Shown here: piece by piece, positions 1 through 6,013 of the stretch
Layout: the number at the start of each line of letters is the position of its first letter
Numbering within the stretch: the stretch's first letter is position 1
Assembly: GCA_021413595.1 (NCBI GenBank)
Contig: JAIOQD010000021.1
Coordinates: 1-6,013, forward strand
Direction of reading: 5' to 3'
DNA from: Bacteroidota bacterium
GTDB taxonomy: Bacteria; Bacteroidota; Bacteroidia; 2-12-FULL-35-15
DNA length: 6,013 bases
The notes under the pieces: model-generated
What the model was told of the DNA's origin: nothing
Databases searched by the model: none
What the model saw: only the letters and a program-made list of their open reading frames with translations
Position numbers and translations under genes: made by a program

Positions 1-1133
1 AATCAACTGAAGATGGCGGATTAACATGGGCACACCCTATCCGTCAGAACAATGGAAGTGCTAACACTAATGGTGCACTTGATGTTGATGTGGCAAGTGA
101 TGGTACTGTTATTGTTAATGTTAATAATAAATTATATCGTTCACCTAATGGTGATTATGGAACATTTACTTTAGTTACTACCGGACTACCTACCTCAGGT
201 GTAAGCCGCATCGAATTTGCGATTGCCCCAAGTGACCCTAATTATATGTATGCTTTAGCTGGGAAAACATCTAATGGTTTATTGTTAGGCGTTTACCAAT
301 CTATTGATAAAGGGCTTTCATGGTCAACAATAGGTAATGGTGGCAGCTCACAATTTGAAATGTTTGGAACTGGGCAGTCTGATTATGATAATGCAATAGG
401 TGTATTTCCAACAGATAAAACCAAGATCATTGTTGGTGGTGTTGGTATATGGTCCTGGAAACAAACAAATCCTTCAATCCCAGGTATTGGCCAATGGAGT
501 TTAGCTGCATCGCAGAACGAAAGCCCTAATAATCCTTTTTATGTTCATGCCGATGTTCATGATTTTAAATTTCATCCGACTAATCCTGATGTATTTTTTA
601 TTGGTTGTGATGGCGGTATTTTCAGAGGTTATACCGGAAGTGATTTCGGTGACATCGTTTATCAACCTATGAACAATGGTTTTAACATCACTCAATATTA
701 TTCAATAGCCTTTGCAGGAGATGACCCATATAGAAGAGCTTTTATTGCCGGAGCACAGGATAATGGAACTAATTATATCAGCGGACATGGTAATACCACC
801 CGAACAGCATCAGATATTGGAGGGGGTGATGGAGCAGAATGTGAAACATCTTTTTTAAGTCCGAATGTATCTTTTAGTACAGTATATTATGGTACTCTTA
901 ACCGTCATTCGGCTAAAGGAGGATACGGCAGTAGTTTTTATCCTGATAAATTTACTACTTTATTTCCTACTATAGGTAGTCAGGGATTTGCCTCATTCGT
1001 TACTCCAATAGCATTGTATGAAACTAAAACAGCAACAAACAGCCCTGATTTTTATAGATTTATCAATCAGCCTGTATCCCAAACAGTGGGCCACAAAAAC
1101 CAATTCTATCAATTACATTACCGGTGCATTTGA
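1..1133 (+). CDS. Secreted Asp-box beta-propeller protein, 5'-truncated upstream segment (frame broken before its C-terminus)
   Basis: The reading frame is open from position 3, so the gene starts outside the window; the GTG at 90 is internal, because a textbook Asp-box (T-E-D-G-G-L-T-W, positions 6-29) lies in frame before it. A second Asp-box (S-I-D-K-G-L-S-W) is at 300-323. Further propeller-like strands follow: 'FHPTNPDVFFIGCDGGIFRG' near 568-627, then a 'GAQDNGT' stretch near 750-770, a motif I associate with large BNR/sortilin-like propeller proteins of Bacteroidota. Such repeats build beta-propellers found in sialidases, GH74-like glycosidases and many non-enzymatic surface proteins, so no substrate can be assigned. 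The frame ends at a TGA (1131-1133) after about 12 residues that look out of register; the natural continuation is in the frame ending at 2379, which carries the T9SS export signal. The two pieces are best read as one gene of about 790 visible codons with a 1-base surplus. Confidence 0.8.
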   Translation, partial: STEDGGLTWAHPIRQNNGSANTNGALDVDVASDGTVIVNVNNKLYRSPNGDYGTFTLVTTGLPTSGVSRIEFAIAPSDPNYMYALAGKTSNGLLLGVYQSIDKGLSWSTIGNGGSSQFEMFGTGQSDYDNAIGVFPTDKTKIIVGGVGIWSWKQTNPSIPGIGQWSLAASQNESPNNPFYVHADVHDFKFHPTNPDVFFIGCDGGIFRGYTGSDFGDIVYQPMNNGFNITQYYSIAFAGDDPYRRAFIAGAQDNGTNYISGHGNTTRTASDIGGGDGAECETSFLSPNVSFSTVYYGTLNRHSAKGGYGSSFYPDKFTTLFPTIGSQGFASFVTPIALYETKTATNSPDFYRFINQPVSQTVGHKNQFYQLHYRCI

Positions 1134-2379
1134 TTTTCATTTCAATACAGCTCCTTCAAGCGGAGCAACTGTAAATTTATCCTTTGATGTGATCTATGCT
1201 TCAGGGTCGAATGTGAGCATTACCCGCGCGGATTATGCTTATCCTTTGAACTTTACTACTACTTCGCAAATTGAACCCGGTGATACGTTGATGGTACCGG
1301 ATCCATTCCAATCAAAACTTGCAGTTGGGTTTAATGGTACCAATGGTGTTTGGATGACAAAAGGAGCCTTAAATTTTTCAGGCACTCCGGTTTGGATGAG
1401 ACTTGGAACACTTAATGGAGAAGCTGAAGAACTAGCTTGGTCAGATGATGGCGATATTTTATATGTAGGAACCTCTTCCGGTACTCTATATAGATTTTCA
1501 AATTTAGCAGCGGTAACTGATTCAACGAATGGTGATATCGGAGGAGCGAATACAACCGCAAATCCGGGTTCACCTAATCCTAACACTATTGTTGTAAAAA
1601 CTCAAATTGGCGGTTTCAGCGGAAATTTTATTACCGGATTATCCGTGCATCCAACCGATGCTAATAAATTGGCGGTTTCATTGGGAGGTTATGGAACAGG
1701 AACACCTACCCATGTGTATTATTCTACCACAGCTGCAACGTGTGCTGCTTCTACAACAACAGCCAATTTTGCTGCAAAACAAGGTACAGGAGCAAGTAAA
1801 TTACCTGCCATGCCGGTTTATACAGTAATGATCGAACAAAATGATCCAAAGCGTTTAATTATTGGAACTGAGTCGGGTGTTTACTCTACACCTGATATTA
1901 CTGTTGCAAATCCTGTATGGAGCTCGGAAAACGGGTCGTCAAGTTTGTTTCCAAATGTTCCTGTATTTAAAATTCGTCAGCAAAGACGTGCAGGTAACGA
2001 AGTGTATAATCCTTTTGTTATATACGCAGCTTCCCATGGTCGTGGTGCATGGAAAAGTGAAACTTATTTAGGTGCTGTTGGCATTAACGAAGCCAGTGCT
2101 AATGCGTTTAAATCAACAAGCAACTCTGGAATAAGTGTTTATCCTAACCCAATGAACGAACGAGGTACAATCGCGTTTGATTTAGCATCATCTGCTGATA
2201 TAACCATTTCAATTTATAGTTTGGAAGGAAGATTAGTAAAAACAATTAAAACAGGAAAATTAAATTCCGGAGAGCAAAAAATACAAATTTCAACAGAAGA
2301 GTTTTCAAAAGGCACTTACCTAGTAAGTATTGATGGAAGCGCTGTTCATGCTACTTCTAAATTTGTTGTTGTAAAATAG
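1018..2379 (+). CDS. Secreted beta-propeller protein, downstream segment with T9SS type A sorting domain
   Basis: This is the continuation of the protein that begins upstream, in the +1 frame relative to it. The ATG at 1018 is only the first start after an in-frame stop at 1009-1011; the residues encoded from 1018 to about 1080 overlap the upstream frame and are probably not real. Convincing protein begins near 1100 (TNSINYITGAFDF). It contains more propeller-like strands: 'SDDGDILYVGTSSGTLYRFS' near 1441-1500, 'LSVHPTDANKLAVSLGGYG' near 1639-1695 and 'DPKRLIIGTESGVYST' near 1843-1890. The last 80 or so residues are a type A sorting domain of the type IX secretion system. In this family the N-terminal Sec signal, here outside the window, takes the protein to the periplasm, and the C-terminal domain directs outer-membrane export, usually followed by cleavage and surface attachment or release. 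The gene ends at TAG, followed 20 bp later by a terminator. Function beyond export is unknown. Confidence 0.8.
   Translation: MKLKQQQTALIFIDLSISLYPKQWATKTNSINYITGAFDFHFNTAPSSGATVNLSFDVIYASGSNVSITRADYAYPLNFTTTSQIEPGDTLMVPDPFQSKLAVGFNGTNGVWMTKGALNFSGTPVWMRLGTLNGEAEELAWSDDGDILYVGTSSGTLYRFSNLAAVTDSTNGDIGGANTTANPGSPNPNTIVVKTQIGGFSGNFITGLSVHPTDANKLAVSLGGYGTGTPTHVYYSTTAATCAASTTTANFAAKQGTGASKLPAMPVYTVMIEQNDPKRLIIGTESGVYSTPDITVANPVWSSENGSSSLFPNVPVFKIRQQRRAGNEVYNPFVIYAASHGRGAWKSETYLGAVGINEASANAFKSTSNSGISVYPNPMNERGTIAFDLASSADITISIYSLEGRLVKTIKTGKLNSGEQKIQISTEEFSKGTYLVSIDGSAVHATSKFVVVK
1070..1105 (+). other. Probable frameshift site joining the two segments of the propeller gene
   Basis: The upstream frame reads sensibly to about 'FINQPVSQT' (ending at 1086) and the downstream frame from about 'TNSINYITG' (from 1099). 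Moving from one to the other needs one base fewer or two more. The interval has three short homopolymers: CCC at 1078-1080, GGG at 1088-1090 and AAAAA at 1095-1099. Removing one base from any of them restores a continuous frame, giving PVSKQWATKTNS, PVSQTVATKTNS or PVSQTVGHKTNS respectively. The A5 tract is the most error-prone of the three. The shift must lie between 1012 and 1133, because those are the stops limiting the two frames. Whether this is a sequencing or assembly error or a true mutation cannot be decided here. Confidence 0.75.
2131..2376 (+). other. T9SS type A C-terminal sorting domain (coding region)
   Basis: The last 82 codons match the Por secretion system tail pattern. The domain opens with the hallmark 'ISVYPNP' (2131-2151), continues with 'ITISIYSLEGRLVKTI', a glycine turn in 'LNSGEQKIQIS', then 'FSKGTYLVSI', and ends with 'SKFVVVK' immediately before the stop. 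These are the usual blocks of the TIGR04183-type domain: YPNP, a D/S-V-x-I-Y-x-x-x-G-x-x-V strand, G-x-Y-x-V/L-x-I, and a basic hydrophobic final strand (K-F-V-V-x-K). It marks the protein as T9SS cargo and is the strongest taxonomic clue in the window. Confidence 0.93.
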
Positions 2380-2383
2380 TTGC

Positions 2384-2468
2384 AGATAACAAATCTTTAC
2401 GAATTTACGAATCTATTGTTAGCATTGGCATACACAGATTCGTAAATTCGTTTTTTTATTCGTTATCC
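2384..2468. repeat. Extended imperfect palindrome around the terminator
   Basis: Beyond the 16-bp terminator stem, an outer pair of arms also matches: AGATAACAAAT at 2384-2394 against the reverse complement of 2458-2468 (GGATAACGAAT), 9 of 11 positions identical. The whole unit is thus an imperfect palindrome of about 85 bp with arms of 31 and 33 bp. The left arm also contains a tandem 8-bp repeat, TTTACGAA at 2396-2403 and 2404-2411. The outer right arm lies past the T run and is not needed for termination, which suggests that the terminator was drawn from a palindromic repeat element. Confidence 0.6.
2399..2457 (+). terminator. Rho-independent terminator of the propeller/T9SS gene
   Basis: A perfect 16-bp inverted repeat (ACGAATTTACGAATCT at 2399-2414, its reverse complement at 2436-2451) encloses a 21-nt loop and is followed directly by seven T (2451-2457). 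It begins 20 bp after the TAG of the plus-strand gene. The stem is AT-rich but long, and the T run makes this a convincing plus-strand terminator. In the other direction the same hairpin is followed by AAAGATTTGTT, with no proper T run, so termination of the convergent recG transcript here is possible but weakly supported. Confidence 0.82.
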
Positions 2469-2476
2469 GTAACCAA

Positions 2477-4588
2477 TTAAGAAATCCTGCTCCAGTTGGT
2501 TCTGCTATTATTGGTCAAAGCAAATTGATAGGCAATATTACTATTTTCGGGGTTTTCAAGATTAGGGTCTTCAGATAACAATTCGATCGCCATATTGCGT
2601 GCTGCATGCAATATCTGAGCATCTTTTGCAAGATCGGCAATATTGAGATCAAGTACCCCGCTTTGTATTGTTCCAGACATATCTCCAGGACCACGCAATT
2701 TCAAATCAACATCAGCAATCTCAAAACCATCATTTGTCCGAACCATGGTATCCATGCGTAATTTACCATCATGACTTAATTTAAAGGAGGTCATTAAAAT
2801 GCAATAGGATTGTTCAGCTCCTCTTCCAACTCGTCCTCGCAATTGATGCAACTGTGATAGGCCAAAACGTTCAGCACTTTCAATCACCATTGCACTTGCA
2901 TTGGGAACATCCACCCCTACTTCAATTACAGTAGTTGCTACCATTATATTAGTTTCACCTTTAATAAAACGCTGCATTTCATAATCCTTTGCATCCGCTT
3001 TCATTTGGCCGTGCACAACACTTACATTATATTTCGGCAATGGAAATGCACGTGATATACTTTCAAAACCATCCATCAGATCCTTATAATCCATCTTTTC
3101 AGATTCTTTGATAAGAGGATATACCACATAGATCTGTCTGCCAATGGCTATTTGATCTTTCATAAAACCAAACACCCTATCCCTATGCGTATCGAAACGA
3201 TGAACGGTTTGTATGGGCTTACGTCCGGGAGGTAATTCATCAATGACAGATACATCCAGATCGCCATACAATGTCATTGCTAAAGTACGTGGAATAGGTG
3301 TTGCTGACATGATTAGCATATGAGGTGATTGTGTGTTTTTGTTCCACATTTTTGCGCGCTGTGCCACCCCGAACCGATGCTGTTCATCAATCACTACCAG
3401 ACCTATATTTTTAAACTGAACAACGTCCTCTAAAAGAGCATGCGTTCCAATTAAAATTTGCATCTCCCCGCTTTGTAATTGCTCATGGATCAGTCTGCGT
3501 TCCTTCACTTTTTTAGACCCAGTGAGCAATCCTACATTAATATTCAGAGGTTTTAATAACCTAGAGATCGTTTCAAAGTGTTGATTGGCGAGGATTTCAG
3601 TTGGGGCCATCAAACATGCCTGAAAACCATTATCCATACAAATAAGAATATTCATAAGCGCAACCAATGTTTTACCACTACCAACATCACCTTGCAACAA
3701 ACGATTCATTTGTTTGCCCGAACCCATATCCAAACGAATTTCTTTGATCACTCTTTTTTGGGCATTGGTTAATTGGAAGGGTAAATAATTGTTGTAAAAA
3801 TTATTGAAATAATCCCCTACTTTGGAAAACACAAAACCGCGAAATGTTTTTTCCCGCAAGCCTTTTTGCTTTAATAATTTAAGTTGAATAAAAAACAACT
3901 CTTCGAATTTCAAACGAAACTCTGCCTTCTTAAGCATTTCGGGGTTCTGAGGAAAATGAATTTGTTTGACAGCTTCTTCGCGTGAGAGCATTTGAAAGCG
4001 TTCAAGAATAGAATTTGAGAGGGTTTCAGGGATGTTTTTTTTGATCAACATAACCAATGATTTTTGCAAACGTGCAATACCTTTGGAATCCAAGCTTCGT
4101 GATTTTAATTTTTCGGTACTGTTATACACTGCCTGAAGAGTACTTGCAAATGTGGTGTTTTCAGCACTTACCAGATCAATTTCGGGATGTGAAATATTAA
4201 AACTGCCATTAAAAATAGAGGGTCTTCCAAACACAATGTATTCATTAGTAAGATGCGGTTTTATTTTTTCAGCAATCCATTTTGCTCCCTGGAACCAAAC
4301 CAATTCAAGTGTACCTGTTTCATCAGCAAAGGTGGCAACAAATCGTTGTGTGCGTTTTACGCCAACCATTTTAGTGTTCACTATTTTTCCTCTCAACTGA
4401 ACAAAAGGCAGATCTGCATTAATTTCTTTTACTTTATAAAATTTTGTACGGTCAACGTAGCGGAAAGGATAAAAAGCAAGCAGATCGGAATACTTAAAAA
4501 TACGTAATTCTTTTTTAAGCACCTCGGCCTTTTGGGGACCAACGCTCTTAAGGTATTCGATAGGAGTATTTAAAAAAGTGCTAGACAT
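2477..4588 (-). CDS. recG: ATP-dependent DNA helicase RecG
   Basis: RecG is a monomeric superfamily 2 helicase that remodels stalled replication forks, Holliday junctions, D-loops and R-loops. The 703-residue protein is full length for the family (about 690 in E. coli). Domain order is typical: an N-terminal helical region with a helix-hairpin-helix-like 'LKSVGPQKAEVL' (13-24); an OB-fold wedge at about 60-150 that binds branched DNA; and the two motor domains. Motor motifs are all present: Walker A GDVGSGKT (300-307), motif Ia 'MAPTEILANQHF' near 328-339, DEQH box (401-404), SAT (428-430), the 'TVIEVGVDVPNA' block (553-564) and motif VI QLRGRVGRG (582-590), followed by the C-terminal region with 'LRGPGDMSGTIQSG' (632-645) typical of RecG. 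No key residue is missing. The ATG has no Shine-Dalgarno sequence (upstream AGTACAAAG), normal for Bacteroidota. The gene is convergent with the upstream T9SS gene and separated from the phosphodiesterase gene by 465 bp, so it is probably transcribed alone. Confidence 0.97.
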   Translation of the reverse strand: MSSTFLNTPIEYLKSVGPQKAEVLKKELRIFKYSDLLAFYPFRYVDRTKFYKVKEINADLPFVQLRGKIVNTKMVGVKRTQRFVATFADETGTLELVWFQGAKWIAEKIKPHLTNEYIVFGRPSIFNGSFNISHPEIDLVSAENTTFASTLQAVYNSTEKLKSRSLDSKGIARLQKSLVMLIKKNIPETLSNSILERFQMLSREEAVKQIHFPQNPEMLKKAEFRLKFEELFFIQLKLLKQKGLREKTFRGFVFSKVGDYFNNFYNNYLPFQLTNAQKRVIKEIRLDMGSGKQMNRLLQGDVGSGKTLVALMNILICMDNGFQACLMAPTEILANQHFETISRLLKPLNINVGLLTGSKKVKERRLIHEQLQSGEMQILIGTHALLEDVVQFKNIGLVVIDEQHRFGVAQRAKMWNKNTQSPHMLIMSATPIPRTLAMTLYGDLDVSVIDELPPGRKPIQTVHRFDTHRDRVFGFMKDQIAIGRQIYVVYPLIKESEKMDYKDLMDGFESISRAFPLPKYNVSVVHGQMKADAKDYEMQRFIKGETNIMVATTVIEVGVDVPNASAMVIESAERFGLSQLHQLRGRVGRGAEQSYCILMTSFKLSHDGKLRMDTMVRTNDGFEIADVDLKLRGPGDMSGTIQSGVLDLNIADLAKDAQILHAARNMAIELLSEDPNLENPENSNIAYQFALTNNSRTNWSRIS

Positions 4589-4858
4589 CTTTGTACTGCG
4601 AATTTAAGATAAAAAACATTCTACACAAAAAACAAATCAAGTATCAGCTCCCACTCAGATTTGAGCTGTTTTAAGAGCTAAAAAATGTCAAATTAATTCT
4701 AGTTAGCTGTTATTACAATTATTCCTGTTAAAAAACATCCATTTAGGGTTTATTTAAATTTTATTCAAAATAGTTTTCAGGCTTCCCACGATTTCTCGAC
4801 CGCTCTTATACAATTAAAATAATGAATTAGACAATAGCTTATAATTATTTTTAATGGG

Positions 4859-4905
4859 ACTCAGGCTAATCGTTCGAACGTTATACTGAGCGAGCCTGTA
4901 CTGAG
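4859..4905. repeat. Degenerate Bacteroidota-type intergenic palindromic repeat
   Basis: CAGGCT (4862-4867) pairs with AGCCTG (4893-4898), and between them sits a perfect 10-bp palindrome, CGTTCGAACG (4871-4880). TACTGAG occurs twice, at 4884-4890 and 4899-4905, with a 15-bp period. The string TACTGAGCGAGCCTGTACTGAG resembles, from memory, a dispersed intergenic repeat seen in many Bacteroidota genomes, normally continuing as CTTGTCGAAG; here the continuation (ATTTTGACAA) is eroded. No transposase accompanies it. Confidence 0.5.
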
Positions 4906-4944
4906 ATTTTGACAATTAAAGTATATGGGCTGACCCGCACCACA

Positions 4945-4968
4945 CACCCTTCGACAAATCTCTGGGTG
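4945..4968. repeat. Second degenerate palindromic repeat (CCCTTCGACAA...GGGTGA type)
   Basis: CACCC (4945-4949) and GGGTG (4964-4968) form a 5-bp stem around TTCGACAAATCTCT. The whole resembles the dispersed Bacteroidota repeat CACCCTTCGACAAGCTCAGGGTGA, with changes in the loop-side half. Together with the preceding repeat it suggests an old cluster of such elements. The family assignment rests on memory of the consensus, not on a search. Confidence 0.5.
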
Positions 4969-4981
4969 ACATCACACCTTG

Positions 4982-5008
4982 TAATATGAAGCACCAGTGT
5001 TCATATTA
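4982..5008. repeat. Short inverted repeat (9-bp perfect arms) downstream of the phosphodiesterase gene
   Basis: TAATATGAA (4982-4990) and its exact reverse complement TTCATATTA (5000-5008) enclose a 9-nt loop, GCACCAGTG. It lies 46 bp beyond the minus-strand stop codon at 5054-5056, where a 3' mRNA hairpin could form. No T run follows on either strand, so it is not a standard terminator; it could be a 3'-end stabilising structure or simply AT-rich chance pairing. Confidence 0.45.
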
Positions 5009-5053
5009 TTCATTATTACCTAATTCAAATAAAACAATCCCAATCTCCATCAA

Positions 5054-5914
5054 TTATTCACTCACTGCCTCATTTAATATATTAGGAAAGTCTGTCATTA
5101 TTCCATCAACTCCAAAATTCAAAAGACGCACCATATCAGGTTTCAAGTTAATTGTCCACACATGAATAAAAATATTTTTCTTATGAGCTTTCTCTATAAA
5201 TTTTTTTGACACCAAGCGAATGCCGAGATAATATTCAGGTATTTGCATAGCATCTGCCTCAAAATGGAGCCGATTTAACATTCCAAATGTATTATATAAA
5301 AGATACTTTATTACTTCTTTGGAAGAAGCCCCAGTTGCAGTACTTCCCTTGGAAAGGTTTCGAAAATAGTTGATTGTTTTATAATCACTTGAAATAACTA
5401 ATACCTTCTCTTCCATTTTAAATTCCTGAATCAAATCCCAAAGGACTTCGCAGGTTTTATAATCACTCTCTTTTATCTCAATGTTAAATCTAAATTGAGG
5501 GAATTCACTAAAAAGCTGCGACAAGGCAGGAATTTTCAATTCATCGTCTTTTACAGAAGTGAACAATTTCGTTTTTCCATCAATATAAAACTTACAACTT
5601 GCATCAAGCTTTTCCAAGTAAGAAAATGATTTTTCATTAACATTACCGGTTTCGTTGGTAGTGCGATCCAAAGTTTCATCATGAATAACCATGAGCTTGT
5701 TATCGCTTGACAAATGCACATCCAATTCAAGTACATTTGCTCCATTTTTTGCCGCATTGCGGAAGGATAAAAGAGTATTTTCAGGAAATTGTCCAGAAAA
5801 TCCGCGATGAGCAAAATTTAATGGTTTGTCATGTTTAAAAAAAGATTTTTGCGCAATCATTTTGCTAAATAAAACTGTGCTAAAAATAATTGCCAATAAA
5901 TATTTTGTGCTCAT
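5054..5914 (-). CDS. Exported glycerophosphodiester phosphodiesterase family protein
   Basis: Members of this family hydrolyse glycerophosphodiesters (deacylated phospholipids) to glycerol 3-phosphate and an alcohol. The 286-residue protein has a signal-peptide-like start: K4, a hydrophobic stretch over residues 5-16, then 'SKMIAQ' with likely cleavage near A21/Q22, and no lipobox cysteine, suggesting a periplasmic location. The GDPD TIM barrel follows: 'AHRG' with H36 and R37, PENT (44-47), E63 and D65 in ELDV, H78 and D79 in 'VIHDETLDRTT', the E-x-K pair E146/K148 in 'NIEIKE', W253 in 'HVWTIN' and a closing 'VDGIMTDFP' (269-277). H36 and H78 would be the acid-base pair, and E63, D65 and E146 the metal ligands; the spacing of the first four fits bacterial family members. 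Length suits the short UgpQ-like form with an added signal peptide. Substrate preference cannot be read from sequence. No Shine-Dalgarno precedes the ATG. It is probably not in an operon with recG, 465 bp downstream. Confidence 0.93.
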   Translation of the reverse strand: MSTKYLLAIIFSTVLFSKMIAQKSFFKHDKPLNFAHRGFSGQFPENTLLSFRNAAKNGANVLELDVHLSSDNKLMVIHDETLDRTTNETGNVNEKSFSYLEKLDASCKFYIDGKTKLFTSVKDDELKIPALSQLFSEFPQFRFNIEIKESDYKTCEVLWDLIQEFKMEEKVLVISSDYKTINYFRNLSKGSTATGASSKEVIKYLLYNTFGMLNRLHFEADAMQIPEYYLGIRLVSKKFIEKAHKKNIFIHVWTINLKPDMVRLLNFGVDGIMTDFPNILNEAVSE

Positions 5915-6013
5915 AAATGTTTTTTCTATAAATTTAATTACATCACTTTTTTACGAAAAACAAGTCCTCAAGACATAAAGATAAGATTCCAGATAGATTT
6001 GCTCTGAAAAATT

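Larger units (their letters stand above)
4589..5053. other. 465-bp intergenic region without a convincing gene
   Basis: This stretch lies downstream of the phosphodiesterase gene and upstream of recG, both on the minus strand. I see no ORF of credible length, tRNA or known riboswitch fold. It is mostly very AT-rich, with a more GC-rich patch at about 4780-4980 holding degenerate palindromic-repeat pieces, listed separately. Other small inverted repeats are CAGCTC (4645-4650) with GAGCTG (4663-4668), and an AT-only pair, 4813-4823 with 4844-4855, that has a one-base bulge and could arise by chance. The recG promoter should lie within the part nearest 4589, but no clean match to the Bacteroidota consensus is visible. 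No hairpin followed by a T run was found that would end the phosphodiesterase transcript. Confidence 0.6.

Noticed and set aside
501..695. 64-codon minus-strand ORF within the propeller gene.
   Set aside because: Shadow of the coding frame on the other strand, low-complexity composition and no recognisable motif.
1070..1105. Programmed +1 ribosomal frameshifting to make the full propeller-T9SS protein.
   Set aside because: No known slippery site with a stimulatory structure or rare-codon/stop arrangement is visible, and such recoding is not known for T9SS cargo; an insertion is simpler.
1239..1586. 115-codon minus-strand ORF antisense to the propeller gene.
   Set aside because: It lies wholly opposite a well-supported coding region, and its translation resembles no family I recognise; it is a shadow ORF.
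4152..4507. Two overlapping plus-strand ORFs of 82 and 84 codons opposite the recG 5' region.
   Set aside because: They lie antisense to the conserved N-terminal and wedge domains of RecG, with no recognisable domain.
4604..4636. Possible recG promoter: minus-strand TATCTTAA (4604-4611) with TTTG (4633-4636) 21 bp upstream, resembling the Bacteroidota TTTG / TAnnTTTG pattern.
   Set aside because: The most conserved TTTG end of the -7 box is TTAA, and the implied leader would be only about 10 nt; in such AT-rich DNA this is close to chance.
4645..4672. CAGCTC...GAGCTG hairpin followed by TTTT as a plus-strand terminator.
   Set aside because: There is no plus-strand gene upstream that needs ending, the stem is only 6 bp and the T run has four bases.
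5551..5814. 87-codon minus-strand ORF in another frame inside the phosphodiesterase gene.
   Set aside because: It overlaps the catalytic GDPD motifs in the real frame and has an implausible Met/Trp/Cys-rich sequence.
5976..5983. Minus-strand TATCTTTA upstream of the phosphodiesterase gene, 7 of 8 to TAnnTTTG.
   Set aside because: No TTTG or TTG element at suitable spacing upstream, and the sequence is too AT-rich for one box to be convincing.

Overview
The window looks like chromosomal DNA of a low-GC member of the Bacteroidota. Three things point there: a C-terminal domain of the type IX secretion system (T9SS) sorting type, which is essentially confined to that phylum; the absence of Shine-Dalgarno sequences before the two complete genes; and intergenic sequence resembling the short palindromic repeats (CTTCGACAAGCTCAGG-like) common in these genomes. 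No genus can be named from what is visible.

Layout. (1) Positions 1-2379, plus strand: the 3' part of a gene for a large secreted beta-propeller (Asp-box/BNR type) protein ending in a T9SS type A sorting domain. Its 5' end lies outside the window, and the reading frame is broken once, between about 1070 and 1105. (2) Positions 2380-2476: the space between two convergent genes, holding a strong rho-independent terminator with a perfect 16-bp stem inside a longer imperfect palindrome of about 85 bp. (3) Positions 2477-4588, minus strand: a complete recG, the ATP-dependent branched-DNA helicase. (4) Positions 4589-5053: 465 bp without a convincing gene, containing several short inverted repeats and degenerate pieces of Bacteroidota-type palindromic repeats. 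(5) Positions 5054-5914, minus strand: a complete, probably exported glycerophosphodiester phosphodiesterase family protein. (6) Positions 5915-6013: its upstream region, with no clear further feature.

The three genes do not form a functional unit. The first is convergent to recG, and recG and the phosphodiesterase gene share a strand but are 465 bp apart, so they are probably transcribed separately. They are an export-destined surface or extracellular protein, a housekeeping recombination and fork-repair helicase, and a periplasmic phosphodiester hydrolase. I see no defence system, phage, IS element, CRISPR array, tRNA or rRNA, and no convincing undescribed system. The points most worth a second look are the frameshift in the T9SS cargo gene, the extended palindrome around its terminator, and the repeat debris upstream of recG.
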